DNA of 64,000 nucleotides from Altericroceibacterium spongiae (GTDB taxonomy: Bacteria > Pseudomonadota > Alphaproteobacteria > Sphingomonadales > Sphingomonadaceae). The position numbers and the translations under genes are program-made. The notes beneath the pieces are model-generated. The model made no database searches and was not told the origin of the DNA. It saw only the letters and a program-made list of their open reading frames with translations. Location of the stretch: positions 186,001-250,000 of the forward strand of contig NZ_RAPF01000002.1 of the NCBI RefSeq assembly GCF_003610805.1. Reading direction: 5' to 3'. Each line of letters starts with the position of its first letter. Positions within the stretch are counted from its first letter, which is position 1. This document shows, in pieces, positions 63,360 to 64,000 of this stretch.

Positions 63360-64000
63360 ATGCGTATTGGCTGCCCCAGAGAGATCAAGAATCATGAATA
63401 TCGCGTCGGGCTCACACCGGAAAGCGCTTTCGAACTGACCACGCATGGTCATGAGGTGCTGATCGAAGCCGGGGCGGGCGAGGGGATTGGCGCTGCCGAT
63501 GCGCAATACCGGCAGGCTGGCGCTGCCATTGCCGACAGCGCAGCGGATATTTTTGCCGCTTGCGACATGATGGTGAAAGTGAAGGAGCCCCAGCCCGAAG
63601 AGCGTGTGCAATTGCGCGAAGGGCAAATTCTTTACACCTATCTCCATCTCGCGCCCGATCCGGCGCAGACGGCCGATCTGGTGAAAGCCGGTGTCACCGC
63701 CATTGCCTATGAAACGGTGACCGGGCCGGGCGGCCGCCTGCCTTTGCTGACACCGATGAGCCAGGTCGCCGGGCGAATGAGCATCCAGGCGGGGGCTACT
63801 GCACTGGAAAAAGTCCATGGCGGGCGCGGGGTACTGCTGGGCGGCGTGCCGGGTGTTATGCCGGGCAAGGTGGCTGTGATCGGTGGTGGTGTGGTGGGCT
63901 TCAATGCTGCGCAGATGGCTGTCGGGCTCGGCGCACAGGTCACTATTCTCGACCGTAATCCGGCGGTTCTGGAAACCGTAGGAACTCATTTCGAGAACCG
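63360..64000 (+). CDS. ald: Alanine dehydrogenase (3' end beyond window)
   Basis: The frame opens with [21 protein letters not shown] and runs off the window after 213 codons. The substrate-side KVKEPQPEE and YLHLAPDP and the NAD motif [22 protein letters not shown] are typical of Ald, which interconverts alanine and pyruvate plus ammonium. It lies 94 bases after the MarR gene on the same strand; whether they share a transcript is uncertain. Confidence 0.93.
   Translation, partial: MRIGCPREIKNHEYRVGLTPESAFELTTHGHEVLIEAGAGEGIGAADAQYRQAGAAIADSAADIFAACDMMVKVKEPQPEERVQLREGQILYTYLHLAPDPAQTADLVKAGVTAIAYETVTGPGGRLPLLTPMSQVAGRMSIQAGATALEKVHGGRGVLLGGVPGVMPGKVAVIGGGVVGFNAAQMAVGLGAQVTILDRNPAVLETVGTHFEN

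Overview
The window is a stretch of ordinary-looking chromosome from an alphaproteobacterium, most likely a member of the Sphingomonadales (sphingomonad/Erythrobacter-like). The evidence is the moderately high GC, two large TonB-dependent receptors with TonB-adjacent regulators, the giant ~1570-residue NAD-glutamate dehydrogenase, the DUF3576–leuS–lptE–holA order, and many alphaproteobacterial small proteins (DUF2141, DUF455, DUF3576, RHH). No phage, transposase, integrase, CRISPR array or rRNA was seen. One tRNA gene (Leu, anticodon UAA) is present. Coding density is high and many neighbours overlap by ATGA/GTGA, so translational coupling is common.

Layout. 1–1743: end of a lipid kinase gene overlapping a Tam41-like nucleotidyltransferase. 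1865–2365: DUF2141 secreted protein. 2680–10311: rpe, heparinase II/III-family protein, purH, a 32-residue membrane micro-protein, exported msrA, a Zur/Fur-type regulator and dxs. 10350–11045: a decayed locus holding a frameshifted csaA and a truncated, frameshifted GyrI-like domain. 11065–16681: nnrU, two tandem amidohydrolases, a POT peptide transporter and a divergent GntR regulator, which look like one peptide or amide utilisation unit. 16830–21633: ihfB, a TonB receptor, tRNA-Leu, a tandem PilZ protein and exported msrB. 21706–31705 (minus strand): FAD reductase, NAD-glutamate dehydrogenase, LLM flavoenzyme, TPR protein, two alpha/beta hydrolases. 31514–32288: a three-gene cassette of XRE regulator and two small membrane proteins. 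32462–34682: thrS preceded by a threonine-rich leader peptide. 34890–42575: agmatine deiminase-like protein, M28 peptidase, glnE–bcp–DUF455, M23 peptidase. 42723–46438: galU, divergent murA, small proteins, phbB. 46611–54313: outer-membrane-like protein, DUF3576–leuS–lptE–holA facing rnd–lptC–lptA. 54383–60085: ung, S41-type peptidase, yggS, thiE-like, ftsK. 60203–64000: a second TonB receptor divergent from a MarR regulator around a perfect 12-bp inverted repeat, then the start of ald.

How the genes fit together. Most are housekeeping: isoprenoid entry (dxs), purines (purH), nitrogen control (glnE, gdh), LPS transport (lptA, lptC, lptE), peptidoglycan and envelope precursors (murA, galU), chromosome segregation (ftsK) and translation (thrS, leuS). 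The items most worth a second look are the predicted thrS leader-peptide attenuator, the lipid kinase/Tam41-like pair with its in-frame tandem repeat, the MarR/TonB operator, the degraded csaA/GyrI locus, and an amidohydrolase paralogue that lacks the family's HxH metal motif.
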